From NCBI GenBank assembly GCA_026786125.1, contig JAJAYU010000200.1, positions 1 through 5,298 of the forward strand: 5,298 nt of DNA. Reading direction: 5' to 3'. A program made the position numbers and the translations under genes. Of this stretch, positions 5,264-5,298 are shown piece after piece (the stretch's first letter is position 1; each line of letters opens with the position of its first letter). Origin of the DNA: Chamaesiphon sp. GTDB taxonomy: Bacteria > Cyanobacteriota > Cyanobacteriia > Cyanobacteriales > Chamaesiphonaceae. Under the pieces are notes generated by a model, which saw only the letters and a list, made by a program, of their open reading frames with translations, ran no database searches and was not told the origin of the DNA.

Positions 5264-5298
5264 GGATTAGGGGATAGGGATTAGGGATTAGGGATTAG
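5262..5298 (+). repeat. TTAGGG-like heptamer array at the 3' end of the DUF3386-like gene
   Basis: Five 7-bp units, AGGGATT, AGGGGAT, then AGGGATT x3, run off the right edge of the window. The first AG is part of the TAG stop codon. Five G-runs of three or four, separated by 3-4 bases, fit the G-quadruplex pattern on the coding strand. It is the same class as the arrays at 1929-1963 and (inverted) 2092-2140. Confidence 0.85.

Noticed and set aside
5262..5298. Telomere-like TTAGGG repeats or a CRISPR array
   Set aside because: The unit is 7 bp, varies between copies, has no spacers, and matches the short heptamer arrays elsewhere in the window; bacterial context makes a telomere unlikely.

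Overview
The window looks like chromosomal DNA from a cyanobacterium. The strongest evidence is a complete psbO gene, which encodes the 33-kDa extrinsic (manganese-stabilising) protein of photosystem II. Two more proteins match families known mainly from oxygenic phototrophs (DUF2358-like and DUF3386-like), and short proteins of cyanobacterial type are also present. The hexamer CGATCG, the core of the cyanobacterial HIP1 repeat, occurs 16 times where about one would be expected. Heptanucleotide tandem arrays like the STRR repeats described in filamentous cyanobacteria lie between the genes. I cannot name the species.

Layout. 1-171 (-): N-terminus of a TPR protein that runs off the left edge. 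172-479: about 300 bases without a confident gene. 480-809 (-): small conserved cyanobacterial-type protein of unknown function. 810-1097: psbO upstream region with two dyads, a direct repeat and a tentative promoter. 1098-1925 (+): psbO. 1926-2174: a G-rich heptamer array, a strong rho-independent terminator, a palindrome, a C-rich heptamer array and a perfect TATAAT for the next gene. 2175-3377 (+): argG, argininosuccinate synthase. 3375-3422: an inverted AT-rich heptamer repeat shared by the 3' ends of argG and the convergent 3416-3790 (-) DUF2358-like gene. 3824-3851: a further heptamer array. 3851-4489 (-): unrecognised 212-residue protein. 4490-4588: divergent intergenic region. 4589-5263 (+): DUF3386-like protein. 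5262-5298: a TTAGGG-like heptamer array running off the right edge.

The genes look like mostly independent housekeeping units rather than one pathway: oxygen evolution (psbO), arginine synthesis (argG) and several uncharacterised cyanobacterial proteins. Only the two minus-strand genes at 3416-4489 look like a possible operon. I see no mobile element, CRISPR array, RNA gene or defence system.

The unusual aspect is the intergenic architecture. Five of the six genes whose 3' end is visible finish within or a few bases from a 7-bp tandem array, and four different heptamer types are used. Three G/C-rich arrays fit the G-quadruplex pattern on one strand. One array directly abuts, and donates the first base of, the argG -10 box.
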